Of a stretch of DNA of 64,000 bases, positions 9,539 through 17,566 are shown piece after piece. A program made the translations under genes and the position numbers. The notes below the pieces were generated by a model. The model was not told where the DNA came from. It did not search any database and saw nothing but the letters and a program-made list of their open reading frames with translations. Origin of the DNA: Gemmatimonadota bacterium (GTDB lineage Bacteria > Gemmatimonadota > Gemmatimonadetes > Longimicrobiales > Gaopeijiaceae); contig JAWKQN010000017.1 in NCBI GenBank assembly GCA_041390125.1, positions 37,549-101,548 on the forward strand, written 5' to 3'. Within the stretch, counting starts at the first letter, position 1; every line of letters starts with the position of its first letter.

Positions 9539-9554
9539 CGGACCGATCGGTCCG
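9539..9554. repeat. Perfect 16-bp palindrome upstream of propeller gene
   Basis: CGGACCGATCGGTCCG is an exact inverted repeat with no spacer, 20 bp upstream of the GTG start of the Asp-box protein and 28 bp past the stop of the small membrane protein gene. It could be an operator, or a hairpin ending the upstream transcript. Confidence 0.55.
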
Positions 9555-9581
9555 GAGCCTAGAGCCGAGGTCGCAGGCCCG

Positions 9582-9986
9582 TCAATCCGACGAGCGGGCC
9601 TGGGGCGTGGCGCGCGCGGGGTGGGTCAGGAGCATGCGCCCGAACACCAGCGCGAGCAGCAGGTGCAGGGCGGCCGCGGCCCACACCACCAGCGAGCCCG
9701 CGGGCGCCGCCCTGGCCAGGGCCAGGCCGGCCACCAGCGCGTACGTGAGGTTCCCGATGGTGACGGCCCGGCCGTAGATGCCGCCCAGCACGCTGCCGCG
9801 CGCCGTCCAGGCCACCATCGCGAACGCGAAGTACAACGCCCCCATGACCTGGAGGACGAGCAGGCCGCCAGGGCCAGGGGACGCGCCTGCCGCCCATTGC
9901 GCGAGCTCGGCGGGCAGGAAGGTCAGCGCCACGCCCGCCACGCCGAAGAGCACGGCGACGAAGGTCATCAGGAGGTGGGTGGGCAT
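9582..9986 (-). CDS. Small four-helix membrane protein of unknown function
   Basis: The 134-aa product is almost entirely hydrophobic, with about four membrane spans: THLLMTFVAVLFGVAGVAL, LLVLQVMGALYFAFAMVAW, a span around YGRAVTIGNLTYALVAGLA, and SLVVWAAAALHLLLALVF. The start at ATG 9986 is placed just before the first span. ATG 10022, with GGAAAG directly upstream, would add 12 mostly basic and proline residues and cannot be excluded. I do not recognise a family. It lies between a downstream propeller gene and an upstream permease gene on the same strand, with a hairpin separating it from the permease gene. Confidence 0.6.
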   Translation of the reverse strand: MPTHLLMTFVAVLFGVAGVALTFLPAELAQWAAGASPGPGGLLVLQVMGALYFAFAMVAWTARGSVLGGIYGRAVTIGNLTYALVAGLALARAAPAGSLVVWAAAALHLLLALVFGRMLLTHPARATPQARSSD

Positions 9987-10036
9987 GGGCGCTCGGGGTC
10001 GTGGTGCGCGGGAGGGGCTCATCTTTCCAAACCCGC

Positions 10037-10057
10037 GGGGCGCCCGATGGGTGCCCC
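10037..10057 (-). terminator. Hairpin after ADOP permease gene
   Basis: GGGGCGCCC (10037-10045), loop GAT, GGGTGCCCC (10049-10057) forms a 9-bp stem with a single mismatch. It sits 65 bp beyond the stop of the minus-strand permease gene and just before the small membrane protein gene. Reading on the minus strand, a short TTT lies a few bases beyond. This is a plausible but not canonical terminator. Confidence 0.45.
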
Positions 10058-10121
10058 GGGCGCGCCCCATGGAGGCCGTCCCCAGCCGACTCGCGGGAGC
10101 CCGGGTGCGGACGTCCGGGAT

Positions 10122-12635
10122 CTAGTCCACCCGGAGCGTCTCCATCGGGTCGAGCCGCGCGGCGCGGAGCGCGGGCAGGAGGCCCGCGCTGAGCGCCACC
10201 AGCAGGAGCGCCAGGCCCGACGTGCCCAGCGCCACCGGATCGCCGGGGCCCACGCCGTAGAGGAGACTTCCCACCCACGGGTTCGTGGCCCACGCCAGCG
10301 GCAGACCGACCAGCAGGCCGGTTCCCGCCAGCCCCAACACCTGTCGCAGGATCATCCACAGGATCTGCGGGGGCCGGGCGCCTACCGCGACCCGCACGCC
10401 GATCTCGCGTGTGCGACGTGACACCGCGTAGGACGTGACTCCGTGCAGCCCGATGCTCGCGAGCAGCAACGCGAATCCCCCGAAGAGGGCGAGCAATCGG
10501 GTGAAGACCCGCTCCTTCGCGCTCGTCTGCGCCATGAGATCGCTCTGCGTGCGGAGCGCAGGGACCGGCAGGTCCGGATGGACCTGCGCCACGGCGTCCC
10601 GCAGCCGGGGCTCGAGCGCGGCCACGGGCACGTCCGTGCGTAGCACGAGGGTGTGGCCCCCATACCCGTTCCGCTGAAGGGCGGACTCGTAGAGCGTCGG
10701 TGGGACGGCGTCGCGCTGGCTCCGGTACGGCGTGTCTCCCACCACACCCACCACCTGCACGTCGCGTCCCCCCACGCGGATCGTGCGACCGAGCGGAGAG
10801 GCGCCCGCGAACAGCGCACGGACCGCGGTCTCGTTCACAGCGGCCACCGGAGGCGCGTCGGGACCGTCCTGCAGGCCGGGGACCCGACCCGCCACGAGCG
10901 GCACGCCCAGCGTCTCCAGGTAGGCGGGGCCCACGGCGTTGCGGTACACCATGTGGCGTTCGCCGTCCACGGTCGCCGGCCCGTTGGAGGCGATCCCGGA
11001 CAGCAGCGCGTTCTCCAGCAACGTGACCGAGCGGACGCCGGGCACGGCGCGCACCCGCTCCAGCAGGCGCACGTAGAGGGCCGGGTAGTCCGCCTCCGAG
11101 CCGAGGACGAACCCGGGATCGATCTGGAAGGCTACGAGCCCGGCGGGCTCGAAGCCCAGCTCCACGCGGCCGAGGTTCGCCACCGTGCGGAGGAGGAGGG
11201 CCGCGCCCACGACCAGCGGAACGGAGACGGCCACCTGCAGCGCGATCAGCACGCGCCCGACCGTGAGCCGCGGGGTGGAGGAGCCGACCACGCGTGCGCG
11301 GGCCCCGGTGAGCCCGTCCACGTCCGAGACACGCAGCGCCGGCAGAAGGCCGAACAGCACCGTGCAGCCCAGCCCCAGCACCACGCTCGCCGCCAGCACC
11401 CCCGGATCCAGCACCACCTGCGTATCGGCGCCGGCGGGCGCGCCCGCGCCCAGGCTGCCGGTAACCAGCCCGCGGATCAGACCGCGGGCGCCGAGGGCCA
11501 ATGCCACCCCGGCGATCGTGCCCGCGAGGCCGAGCACGAGGCTCTCCAGCAGCATCTGGCGCACCAGACGATGGCGTTCGCCCCCGAGCGCACGGCGGAC
11601 CACCAGCTCGCCCTGGCGCCGCACCCCGCGAGCCAGCATCAACCCGGCCAGATTGACGCAGGCGATCAACAGCACGATCCCCACCACGCCGAGCATCAAC
11701 CAGAGGAGACGCGCAGTCTCCGGTCGGATCGGTTGTGCGCCACGCGCGCCGGAAAGGAGCGCGAGCTCGGGCTGCTGGCCCGCCTGGACCGTCAAGGGCG
11801 AAGACGCCGTGCGGAGCGCGCGCTCGAGCGCCGTGCGCAGCACTGCGTCGGCCCCGCCCGGCGGCACGCGCGCCATGACCCGGAGCCAGAAGACATCCTC
11901 GGCGCTGAAGAGCGAGCCGTCGCTCCACATGCGAGGATACACCACCGGCTGCGCGGCCAGGGGCAGCGTGACTTCGGTCTGCGGGAAGAAGCCGCCGGCG
12001 GAGAGGCCCACGAATCCGGCGGCGCTCACGCCCACGACCTCGGCGGGCCGGCTGTTGATGCGCACGGTACGTCCGACCACCGTGGAATCACCGCCGAAGG
12101 CGCGCATCCAGAAGGCGTGGCTCAGGACCACCGCCAGGGATGCGTCCGGACGATCGTCCGTGTCGTCCAGGCCGCGGCCCAGTGCCATCGGCACGCGCAG
12201 CCCGGAGAAGTAGCGGCCATCCACCAGCGCACCGCCGGCGTGGAGCGCGGGTCCATCGGGCATGCCGATGCTGACGCCGCGCAGGAACGCGAAGGCGAAG
12301 AGCCCGGCCTCCGCGGGCGCTGCGTCCCGCAGCGCGCGATACAGCGGATAGCTCAGGTTGCTGCGATAGACACGGCCGGTGCGCGCATCGGGGTAGTCGG
12401 CCGAGCCGATCTGGCTGATCGTCAGATCGCCGGGGTGCTCCCATCCGACCAGGCGCAACTCGTAGGGCTGCTCGACCGGCAGGGGCTCCAGGAGGAGGGA
12501 GCGCACCACCCCCAGCATCGCCGTGTTGGCACCGATCCCGAGCGCCAGGGACAGGACGGCGATCGCCGTGAAGGCAGGGCTGCGGCGCAGGACGCGCAAC
12601 ACCCAGCGAAGGTCGGACCCCCAGCCCTGCAGCAT
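10122..12635 (-). CDS. ADOP-type FtsX/MacB ABC transporter permease
   Basis: The 837-aa protein has two MacB-like periplasmic regions and paired FtsX permease domains, the build of 'acidobacterial duplicated orphan permeases'. The first span (FTAIAVLSLALGIGANTAML) is close to the N-terminus. A middle block of spans begins LLWLMLGVVGIVLLIACVNLAGLMLARG, and the C-terminal FtsX block ends in the usual RAARLDPMETLRVD. The start at ATG 12635 has GGAGG at 8 nt; ATG 12641 abuts that sequence and is less likely. No ATPase partner is encoded nearby, consistent with 'orphan'. It is divergent from padR and a second, longer permease, so regulation by PadR is likely. The transported substrate or mechanotransmission partner is unknown. 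Confidence 0.85.
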   Translation of the reverse strand: MLQGWGSDLRWVLRVLRRSPAFTAIAVLSLALGIGANTAMLGVVRSLLLEPLPVEQPYELRLVGWEHPGDLTISQIGSADYPDARTGRVYRSNLSYPLYRALRDAAPAEAGLFAFAFLRGVSIGMPDGPALHAGGALVDGRYFSGLRVPMALGRGLDDTDDRPDASLAVVLSHAFWMRAFGGDSTVVGRTVRINSRPAEVVGVSAAGFVGLSAGGFFPQTEVTLPLAAQPVVYPRMWSDGSLFSAEDVFWLRVMARVPPGGADAVLRTALERALRTASSPLTVQAGQQPELALLSGARGAQPIRPETARLLWLMLGVVGIVLLIACVNLAGLMLARGVRRQGELVVRRALGGERHRLVRQMLLESLVLGLAGTIAGVALALGARGLIRGLVTGSLGAGAPAGADTQVVLDPGVLAASVVLGLGCTVLFGLLPALRVSDVDGLTGARARVVGSSTPRLTVGRVLIALQVAVSVPLVVGAALLLRTVANLGRVELGFEPAGLVAFQIDPGFVLGSEADYPALYVRLLERVRAVPGVRSVTLLENALLSGIASNGPATVDGERHMVYRNAVGPAYLETLGVPLVAGRVPGLQDGPDAPPVAAVNETAVRALFAGASPLGRTIRVGGRDVQVVGVVGDTPYRSQRDAVPPTLYESALQRNGYGGHTLVLRTDVPVAALEPRLRDAVAQVHPDLPVPALRTQSDLMAQTSAKERVFTRLLALFGGFALLLASIGLHGVTSYAVSRRTREIGVRVAVGARPPQILWMILRQVLGLAGTGLLVGLPLAWATNPWVGSLLYGVGPGDPVALGTSGLALLLVALSAGLLPALRAARLDPMETLRVD

Positions 12636-12752
12636 CCCCATCTCCTCCCGTGATGGTCCTGCTTTCCTCTGCACGAGGTCTGACACTCCCTCCCGGGGCC
12701 GCGTTGCGCGCCCTCCGAAACCCCCGCTGCAACCCTCCCGTAATTGCTCCTG

Positions 12753-12766
12753 TCGCATATATGCGA
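12753..12766. promoter_or_regulatory. 14-bp palindrome, candidate PadR operator
   Basis: TCGCATATATGCGA is a perfect palindrome with an AT-rich core in a region that is otherwise very GC-rich. It lies in the 155-bp gap between the divergent permease gene (start 12635) and the PadR-type regulator (start 12791), 25 bp upstream of the latter. PadR regulators bind short inverted repeats in their own promoters, so this is the best operator candidate; the TATAT core could also form part of a -10 element. Confidence 0.6.
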
Positions 12767-12790
12767 ACCGCACAATTCCGGAGGGTGCCG

Positions 12791-13132
12791 GTGGACGAAG
12801 GGATGAGCCGCTTCGAGTACCATGTGCTGCTGGCCCTGGCGGAAGGGCCGCTCCACGGGTACGCGGTGACCAGCGCGGTCGAGACCGAATCGGACGGGGC
12901 CGTGCGACCGCGCGCCGGCTCGCTGTACCGGGTCCTGGCGCGCTTGATGGGGTGGGGGTGGGTGGAGGAAGCCGAGCCCGTGCATCCGGACGAGCCCCAC
13001 CCCGGCCGCACCCGCCGTTACTACGCGTTGACCGCCCACGGCCGGGCGGCGCTGGCGGCCGAGTCGCGCCGGCTGCGGCGGGCTGCCGCCCTGGCCGAGC
13101 GCCGCCTGCGAGCGGCCGAGGGGAGCTCGTGA
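12791..13132 (+). CDS. PadR family transcriptional regulator
   Basis: This 113-aa winged-helix protein has the PadR signature (FEYHVLLALAEGPLHGYAV, then AGSLYRVLARLMGWGWVEE and RRYYALTAHGR). The start at GTG 12791 has GGAGG 6 nt upstream and gives the usual family length. GTG 12785 and ATG 12803 are alternatives; the longer in-frame extension to 12650 runs through the palindrome and is unlikely. The C-terminal helix (AALAERRLRAAEG) is short, as in PadR-s1 proteins that dimerise through it. Its stop overlaps the GTG of the downstream permease gene (GTGA), so the regulator and permease are translationally coupled, a common ADOP arrangement. It probably represses both divergent transcripts. Confidence 0.88.
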   Translation: MDEGMSRFEYHVLLALAEGPLHGYAVTSAVETESDGAVRPRAGSLYRVLARLMGWGWVEEAEPVHPDEPHPGRTRRYYALTAHGRAALAAESRRLRRAAALAERRLRAAEGSS

Positions 13133-15786
13133 CGGCGCTCCTCCACGGCCTCTTGCGGCTGTTGCCGTCCGCCTTCCGCCGGCGCTTCGAGGACGAGCTG
13201 CGCGAGCAGATCCGTCTCGAGCTCGAGGCCGCCCGACGGCGCGGCCGCCTTGCGGTGCTCTCCGTGGGGCTGGTGACCGCGCTCGATCTGCTGCGCACCG
13301 CGCTCGCCGAGCGTTGGCGCCCCTCCTTTCCCCGAACCGGCGGACCCGCGGGCCCCCGGGAGACGACCATGCAGTGGACCGGATGGACCCGTGACCTCAA
13401 GCAGGCCGTGCGTGGGCTGACGCGCGCCCGCGGCTTCACGACCGTGGCGGTCGTCACGTTGGCGGTCGCCATCGGCGCGAACGTCGGGATCTTCAGCGTG
13501 ATCGACGCGGTGCTCCTGCGTCCGCTCCCGTTCCCCGAGCCGGACGAGCTCGTCTACGTGGCGGCCAGCGCCCCCGGCTCCGATCTCCCCGACGAGTTCG
13601 GCGTGGCCGCCGAGTTCTACGTGCAGTACGCCGAGGAAGCACGCACGCTCGAGAGCGTGGCGCTCTACAGCTCGTTCACCGCCACGCTGCAGGTCGACGA
13701 TCGCGCCGAGCGCGTGCGCATGTCGGCGCCCACCACATCGCTCTTCACCACGCTGCGCGTGCCTCCGTTGCTCGGCCGGCTCCCCACGCCCGAGGAAGAG
13801 GACCGCGTCGTCCTGATCAGCCACGCGCTGTGGACCTCGTGGTTCGGCGCGGATCCAGGCGTGCTGGGCCGCCGCATCACGGCCGCGGGCGCCGACCGTA
13901 CCATCATCGGCGTCATGGGTCCCGAGTTCTGGTTCCCGCACGAGGAGACGCTGCTGTGGTTTCCCACCACGATCGAGCCGACCGGCATCACACCGGGCCG
14001 GTTCGGTGCTCCCATGGTGGCGCGCCTCGCGCCGGGCGTGACCGAAGCGGCGGTGCTCGACGAGCTGGGTCGGCTCGCGCAGCGTCTGCCCGATCGTTTC
14101 GGTGGGTCGTCGGCGTACACCGACATCATCGCGCGCCACCAGCCGGTGCTGCGGCCCCTCAAGGCGGAACTGGTCGGCGACGCGTCGCGTCCGCTGTGGA
14201 TCCTGCTCGGTGCCGTGGCGATCGTGCTGCTGATCGCCTGCGCCAACGTCGCCAACCTCTTCCTCGTGCGGGCGGAGCACCACGCGCACGATCGGCGTGT
14301 GCGTCGTGCGCTGGGGGCGAGCCGCGCCCGTCTGGCCCGGGCGCAGCTCCTCGAAGCGGTCGTGGTGGCCGGCTTCGCGGGAGTGGGCGCGGCCGTGCTC
14401 GCCTGGATCGGGATCCCGCTGCTCGTACGTGTCGCGCCGACGCAGATCCTCCGGTTGCAGGAAGCCGCGCTCTCGCCCGCCACGCTCGCGTTCACGCTGG
14501 TCGCGTGCGTCGTGTGTGGGCTGCTCTGCGGCGTGGCTCCGGCGGTGCGTGCGGCGCAGGGTGGGACCGACGGTCTGCGCGACGGCGGCCGCACCGTGAC
14601 CCGGCGCCGGGGCTGGGGCCGGAACGGCCTCGTCGTGGGGCAGACGGCGCTGGCACTCGTGCTGCTGATCGGCTCGGCACTGCTGGTCCGCAGCTTCCAG
14701 GCCCTCAGGAACGTGGATGCCGGCTACGACACCGAGGACCTGTTCACCTTCCAGATCGCACCGGAAGGCGAGTACCTGAACGACGGTCCGAGCTACGCGC
14801 GCTTCCACACGGACTTCATGGACCGCATCCGTGCGCTGCCGGGCGTGGAGACCGTGGGCATCGTGGAGAACCTGCCGCTCAACGAGAGCGTGCGGCAGGT
14901 GCGCATCCTCACCGACCGCGACGCGACGGACGCGGGGGGCACCCTGGCCGGCGTGACGTGGGCCGGCGGCGACTACTTCCAGGCCATGGGGGTGGAGGTG
15001 GTGCGCGGACGGCCCTTCACGGAGGCCGACCACACCACGGAGCTCGGGAACGCGGTGATCAGCCGCACGGCGGCCGACCTGCTGTGGCCCGGGGAGGATC
15101 CGATCGGACGACAGGTCCGCACGGAGCAGACACCGCCCATGACGGTGGTGGGCGTCGTCGAGGACGTCATGCAGGACAGCTTCCGCGACGAGCCGCAGCC
15201 GCTGGTCTATCTCCCGCTGGTGGGACCCGAGCCCGACGCCTGGGTCCTCGGATCACCGGCCTACGTGGTGAAGACCGCGCGGGCGGCCGACATCGCGCCG
15301 GAGATCCGTGCGCTCGTGCGCGAGGTCGCGCCCGGTGCGCCCATGTATCGGGTCTTCACGATGGAGGAGCTCGCGCGCGATTCGCTGCTGCCCCTCTCCT
15401 TCACCATGATGACCCTGGGCGTGGTGGCCTCGCTGGCGCTGCTGTTGGGCGCGCTCGGCCTCTTCGGTGTGCTGTCCTTCGTCGTGGCGCAGCGCAGCAA
15501 GGAGATCGGCGTGCGCATGGCGCTCGGCGCGGAAGCCGGTCGGGTGCGCCGCATGGTCGTGGCGCAGGGCACGCGTGTGGTGGCCCTCGGCGTGTTGATG
15601 GGGGTGCTGGCGGCCGTGGGCACCACCCGCTTCCTGGGCAGCCTCCTGTTCGGCGTGGAGGCGGCGGATCTGGCCACCTTCGTGGGCATGTCGGCCACCA
15701 TGCTGGCCGTCGGCGTGCTGGCGAGCTGGGTACCCGCGCGCCGCGCGTCCAGCATCGATCCCATCGAGACGCTACGCGGCGACTAG
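13129..15786 (+). CDS. ADOP-type FtsX/MacB permease with N-terminal prefix domain
   Basis: The 885-aa product starts at GTG 13129, overlapping the padR stop by 4 bp. Residues 1 to about 75 form a charged helical 'permease prefix' (LLPSAFRRRFEDELREQIRLELEAARRRG) that the divergent permease lacks. The first span follows (FTTVAVVTLAVAIGANVGIF), then a MacB-like periplasmic domain, a middle FtsX block (LLGAVAIVLLIACANVANLF), a second periplasmic domain, and a C-terminal FtsX block ending RRASSIDPIETLRGD. No ATPase is encoded beside it. The prefix resembles a PadR-associated region known from this family and may contact the regulator; that is inference. A very strong hairpin follows the stop. Confidence 0.87.
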   Translation: MTALLHGLLRLLPSAFRRRFEDELREQIRLELEAARRRGRLAVLSVGLVTALDLLRTALAERWRPSFPRTGGPAGPRETTMQWTGWTRDLKQAVRGLTRARGFTTVAVVTLAVAIGANVGIFSVIDAVLLRPLPFPEPDELVYVAASAPGSDLPDEFGVAAEFYVQYAEEARTLESVALYSSFTATLQVDDRAERVRMSAPTTSLFTTLRVPPLLGRLPTPEEEDRVVLISHALWTSWFGADPGVLGRRITAAGADRTIIGVMGPEFWFPHEETLLWFPTTIEPTGITPGRFGAPMVARLAPGVTEAAVLDELGRLAQRLPDRFGGSSAYTDIIARHQPVLRPLKAELVGDASRPLWILLGAVAIVLLIACANVANLFLVRAEHHAHDRRVRRALGASRARLARAQLLEAVVVAGFAGVGAAVLAWIGIPLLVRVAPTQILRLQEAALSPATLAFTLVACVVCGLLCGVAPAVRAAQGGTDGLRDGGRTVTRRRGWGRNGLVVGQTALALVLLIGSALLVRSFQALRNVDAGYDTEDLFTFQIAPEGEYLNDGPSYARFHTDFMDRIRALPGVETVGIVENLPLNESVRQVRILTDRDATDAGGTLAGVTWAGGDYFQAMGVEVVRGRPFTEADHTTELGNAVISRTAADLLWPGEDPIGRQVRTEQTPPMTVVGVVEDVMQDSFRDEPQPLVYLPLVGPEPDAWVLGSPAYVVKTARAADIAPEIRALVREVAPGAPMYRVFTMEELARDSLLPLSFTMMTLGVVASLALLLGALGLFGVLSFVVAQRSKEIGVRMALGAEAGRVRRMVVAQGTRVVALGVLMGVLAAVGTTRFLGSLLFGVEAADLATFVGMSATMLAVGVLASWVPARRASSIDPIETLRGD

Positions 15787-15826
15787 CGCGTCCCTCCCGC
15801 GGATCGGCCCACCCGGCCTCCGCTCC

Positions 15827-15864
15827 GCGCGGCCCCGTGCCTCTCCCCGAGGCCGGGGCCGCGC
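15827..15864 (+). terminator. Very stable hairpin after ADOP operon
   Basis: An outer 11-bp stem (GCGCGGCCCCG at 15827-15837 with CGGGGCCGCGC at 15854-15864) continues, after one bulged T, into an inner 5-bp stem (GCCTC/GAGGC) closing a 5-nt loop. All 16 pairs are perfect. It lies 41 bp after the permease stop. There is no T-run, so termination is likely but may need help from Rho. Confidence 0.6.
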
Positions 15865-15870
15865 CCTATG

Positions 15871-15894
15871 CTCTCCCGGTCCTCGACCGGAGAG
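15871..15894 (+). promoter_or_regulatory. Leader hairpin enclosing a Shine-Dalgarno sequence
   Basis: CTCT plus CCGGT (15871-15874 and 15876-15880, one bulged C) pair with ACCGG and AGAG (15886-15894) around a CCTCG loop. The GGAG Shine-Dalgarno sequence of the downstream gene (15889-15892) is entirely within the stem. This could lower or regulate translation of the DUF1028 gene. Confidence 0.4.
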
Positions 15895-15899
15895 CCGCC

Positions 15900-16967
15900 A
15901 TGCTGCCGCGCATCCCTCGTCCCACGCTCGCCCTCCTGCTCGTGCCGCTCGCCACTCCGGCGGGAGCCCAGGAGCCGGCCGCGTGGGGAGCGAGCCTCGA
16001 ATTCCACACCTTCTCGATCGTGGCCATCGATCCGGCCACGGGAGAGTCCGGCGTGGCGGTCACCACGCGCCGGCCGTGCGTGGGCAATGCCGTGCCGTGG
16101 GTGCGCGCGGGCGTGGGTGCGGTGGCCACCCAGGGGGGGACGCGCATCGAGTACGGCACCGACGTGCTCGATCTGCTGGAGCAGGGCGTTCCCGCCCGGG
16201 AGGCCCTCGACCGGGTGGTGGCCGCGGACGCCGATCGCGAGCGGCGCCAGGTGGGCGTGATCGATCTGCAGGGGCGCACCGCCCAGTGGACGGGCTCCGG
16301 GCAGTACGGCGCCGAGGCGCAGGGAGACTGGGTGGCGGAGCGCACCGGCCCCACGTGGGCCGTGCAGGGCAATTCGCTCGTGGGTCCCGAGGTCGTGGAC
16401 GCGGTGGCGGAGGCCTTCGCCGCCAGCGAGGGGTCGGGCCGCCATCTCGGCGACCGTTTGATCTCTGCGCTCGCGGCGGGTCACGCGCTGGGCGGCGACG
16501 GCCGCCATGGCGAGACCCAGTCGGCCGCCGTGCTGGTGGCCGATCCGCGGCCGGGGATGTCGCGGCGACCCGACCGGGTCACGGTGGACATCAACGTCTG
16601 CGAGCACCCCGAGCCCGTGGGCGAGATGCGGCGCATCTACGACGCTGTCTCGGAGACACTCGGGTACCGTACGCTGCAGCAGTTCGCGGGACGCGACGTG
16701 CTCCAGCTCCAGGTCCTGCTGCACGCGCTGGGCTACTACCGGCCGGGCACGGAGGCGGTGGATCCCTCGTCCACAGGGGCCGGGGTCTTCGATCCGGAGA
16801 CCATGGACGCGGTCACCCGATTCCGTGCGGAGCAGGGGTGGCAGACCACGGTGCCAGGGCTGGTCGACGCGCGTACCGTCCGTCGCCTCTGGGAGCGCCT
16901 CGAGGAGACCGGCCGTGCGGCCGAGGTGCGGGCCCGGGTGCGGGATCTGGCGCGCGTGGCGCGCTGA
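15900..16967 (+). CDS. Secreted DUF1028 protein with peptidoglycan-binding domain
   Basis: The 355-aa product has a signal peptide (LALLLVPLATPAGAQ, cleavage near residue 24) and begins its mature part with the DUF1028 signature (HTFSIVAIDPATGESGVAVTTR, then VGAVATQGG). DUF1028 proteins are predicted to have an Ntn-hydrolase-like fold; their activity is not established. Residues about 280-340 (LQLQVLLHALGYYRPG, FDPETMDAVTRFRAEQGW, VDARTVRRLW) are a peptidoglycan-binding domain type 1, which would place the protein at the cell wall in the periplasm. The start at ATG 15900 has GGAG 7 nt upstream. A cell-wall amidase or peptidase role is plausible but not shown. Confidence 0.8.
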   Translation: MLPRIPRPTLALLLVPLATPAGAQEPAAWGASLEFHTFSIVAIDPATGESGVAVTTRRPCVGNAVPWVRAGVGAVATQGGTRIEYGTDVLDLLEQGVPAREALDRVVAADADRERRQVGVIDLQGRTAQWTGSGQYGAEAQGDWVAERTGPTWAVQGNSLVGPEVVDAVAEAFAASEGSGRHLGDRLISALAAGHALGGDGRHGETQSAAVLVADPRPGMSRRPDRVTVDINVCEHPEPVGEMRRIYDAVSETLGYRTLQQFAGRDVLQLQVLLHALGYYRPGTEAVDPSSTGAGVFDPETMDAVTRFRAEQGWQTTVPGLVDARTVRRLWERLEETGRAAEVRARVRDLARVAR

Positions 16968-16992
16968 CGCGCTGGCCCGCCTGCCGTTGCCG

Positions 16993-17010
16993 GACGATCG
17001 AAGGATCGTC
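16993..17010 (+). terminator. Small hairpin after DUF1028 gene
   Basis: GACGATC, loop GAAG, GATCGTC forms a perfect 7-bp stem 25 bp after the DUF1028 stop, with a stable GNNG-type tetraloop and no T-run. It may end that transcript before the lipoprotein gene at 17066. Confidence 0.4.
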
Positions 17011-17065
17011 ACCCAACGGATACGATCGCTTCCCATCGTGGAGATCGCATCCGCTGGAGGTCCCC

Positions 17066-17566
17066 ATGAAGCATCCCGTCGCCGCGCTGTTGTTCCCGCT
17101 CGTCGTCGCCGCCTGTGCCAGCACCGCGGACGCCGGTCCCTGGCGTTCCACGTCCGCGCAGCTCACCTGGACCGGCGACCACAGCCCCGTGCGTGAGCAC
17201 GTCTGGCGCTTCGCCTGGGAGACGGGCGAGACCCCGCGCGCGGTGGTGGAGCTGGACGAGCTGCTGCGTGATCCCGAGCGGGACGACCCGGTCCTGGCGC
17301 GGGTGCCGTTGCCCGGGCTGGCCCTGGAGCCGACGGGTGAGATCGTGTGGAGCGGGCAGGGGATGCGGGTCATCTGCGCCCGGGTGGCGGCCGACTTCTG
17401 GTCGGGCTACCGGCCCGAGGTCCGGCCCACGGACGCATGCCGGCTGCGCCGGGATCCCGAGGTGGTCTGGGAGGACACGCCCACGGGCCGGGAGCGTCGC
17501 GTGGAGGAGCGGGTCACCCTGGAGATCCGCGGCGCCCCGTCGGTGCGGCCCGTCACGACCCGCTGA
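17066..17566 (+). CDS. Small lipoprotein of unknown function
   Basis: The 166-aa product starts at ATG 17066, 5 nt after a GGAGG. The N-terminus MKHPVAALLFPLVVAAC has a lipobox (VAAC) with the lipidated cysteine near residue 17. The mature part is charged and probably beta-rich, with two or three further cysteines (MRVICARV, DACRLRRD) that could form a disulfide. No family is recognised. The last 14 bp overlap the 3' end of the convergent dehydrogenase gene, so the two transcripts must be antisense at their ends. Confidence 0.65.
   Translation: MKHPVAALLFPLVVAACASTADAGPWRSTSAQLTWTGDHSPVREHVWRFAWETGETPRAVVELDELLRDPERDDPVLARVPLPGLALEPTGEIVWSGQGMRVICARVAADFWSGYRPEVRPTDACRLRRDPEVVWEDTPTGRERRVEERVTLEIRGAPSVRPVTTR

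Noticed and set aside
7762..9777. Long open frame on the plus strand (671 codons) opposite the propeller gene
   Set aside because: The translation is rich in R, G, V and H without domain motifs; the minus strand has eleven Asp-box motifs and a signal peptide.
10653..12653. Plus-strand open frame of 666 codons opposite the ADOP permease
   Set aside because: Composition is that of an antisense shadow (H, R, Q, A rich). The minus strand has clear FtsX spans.
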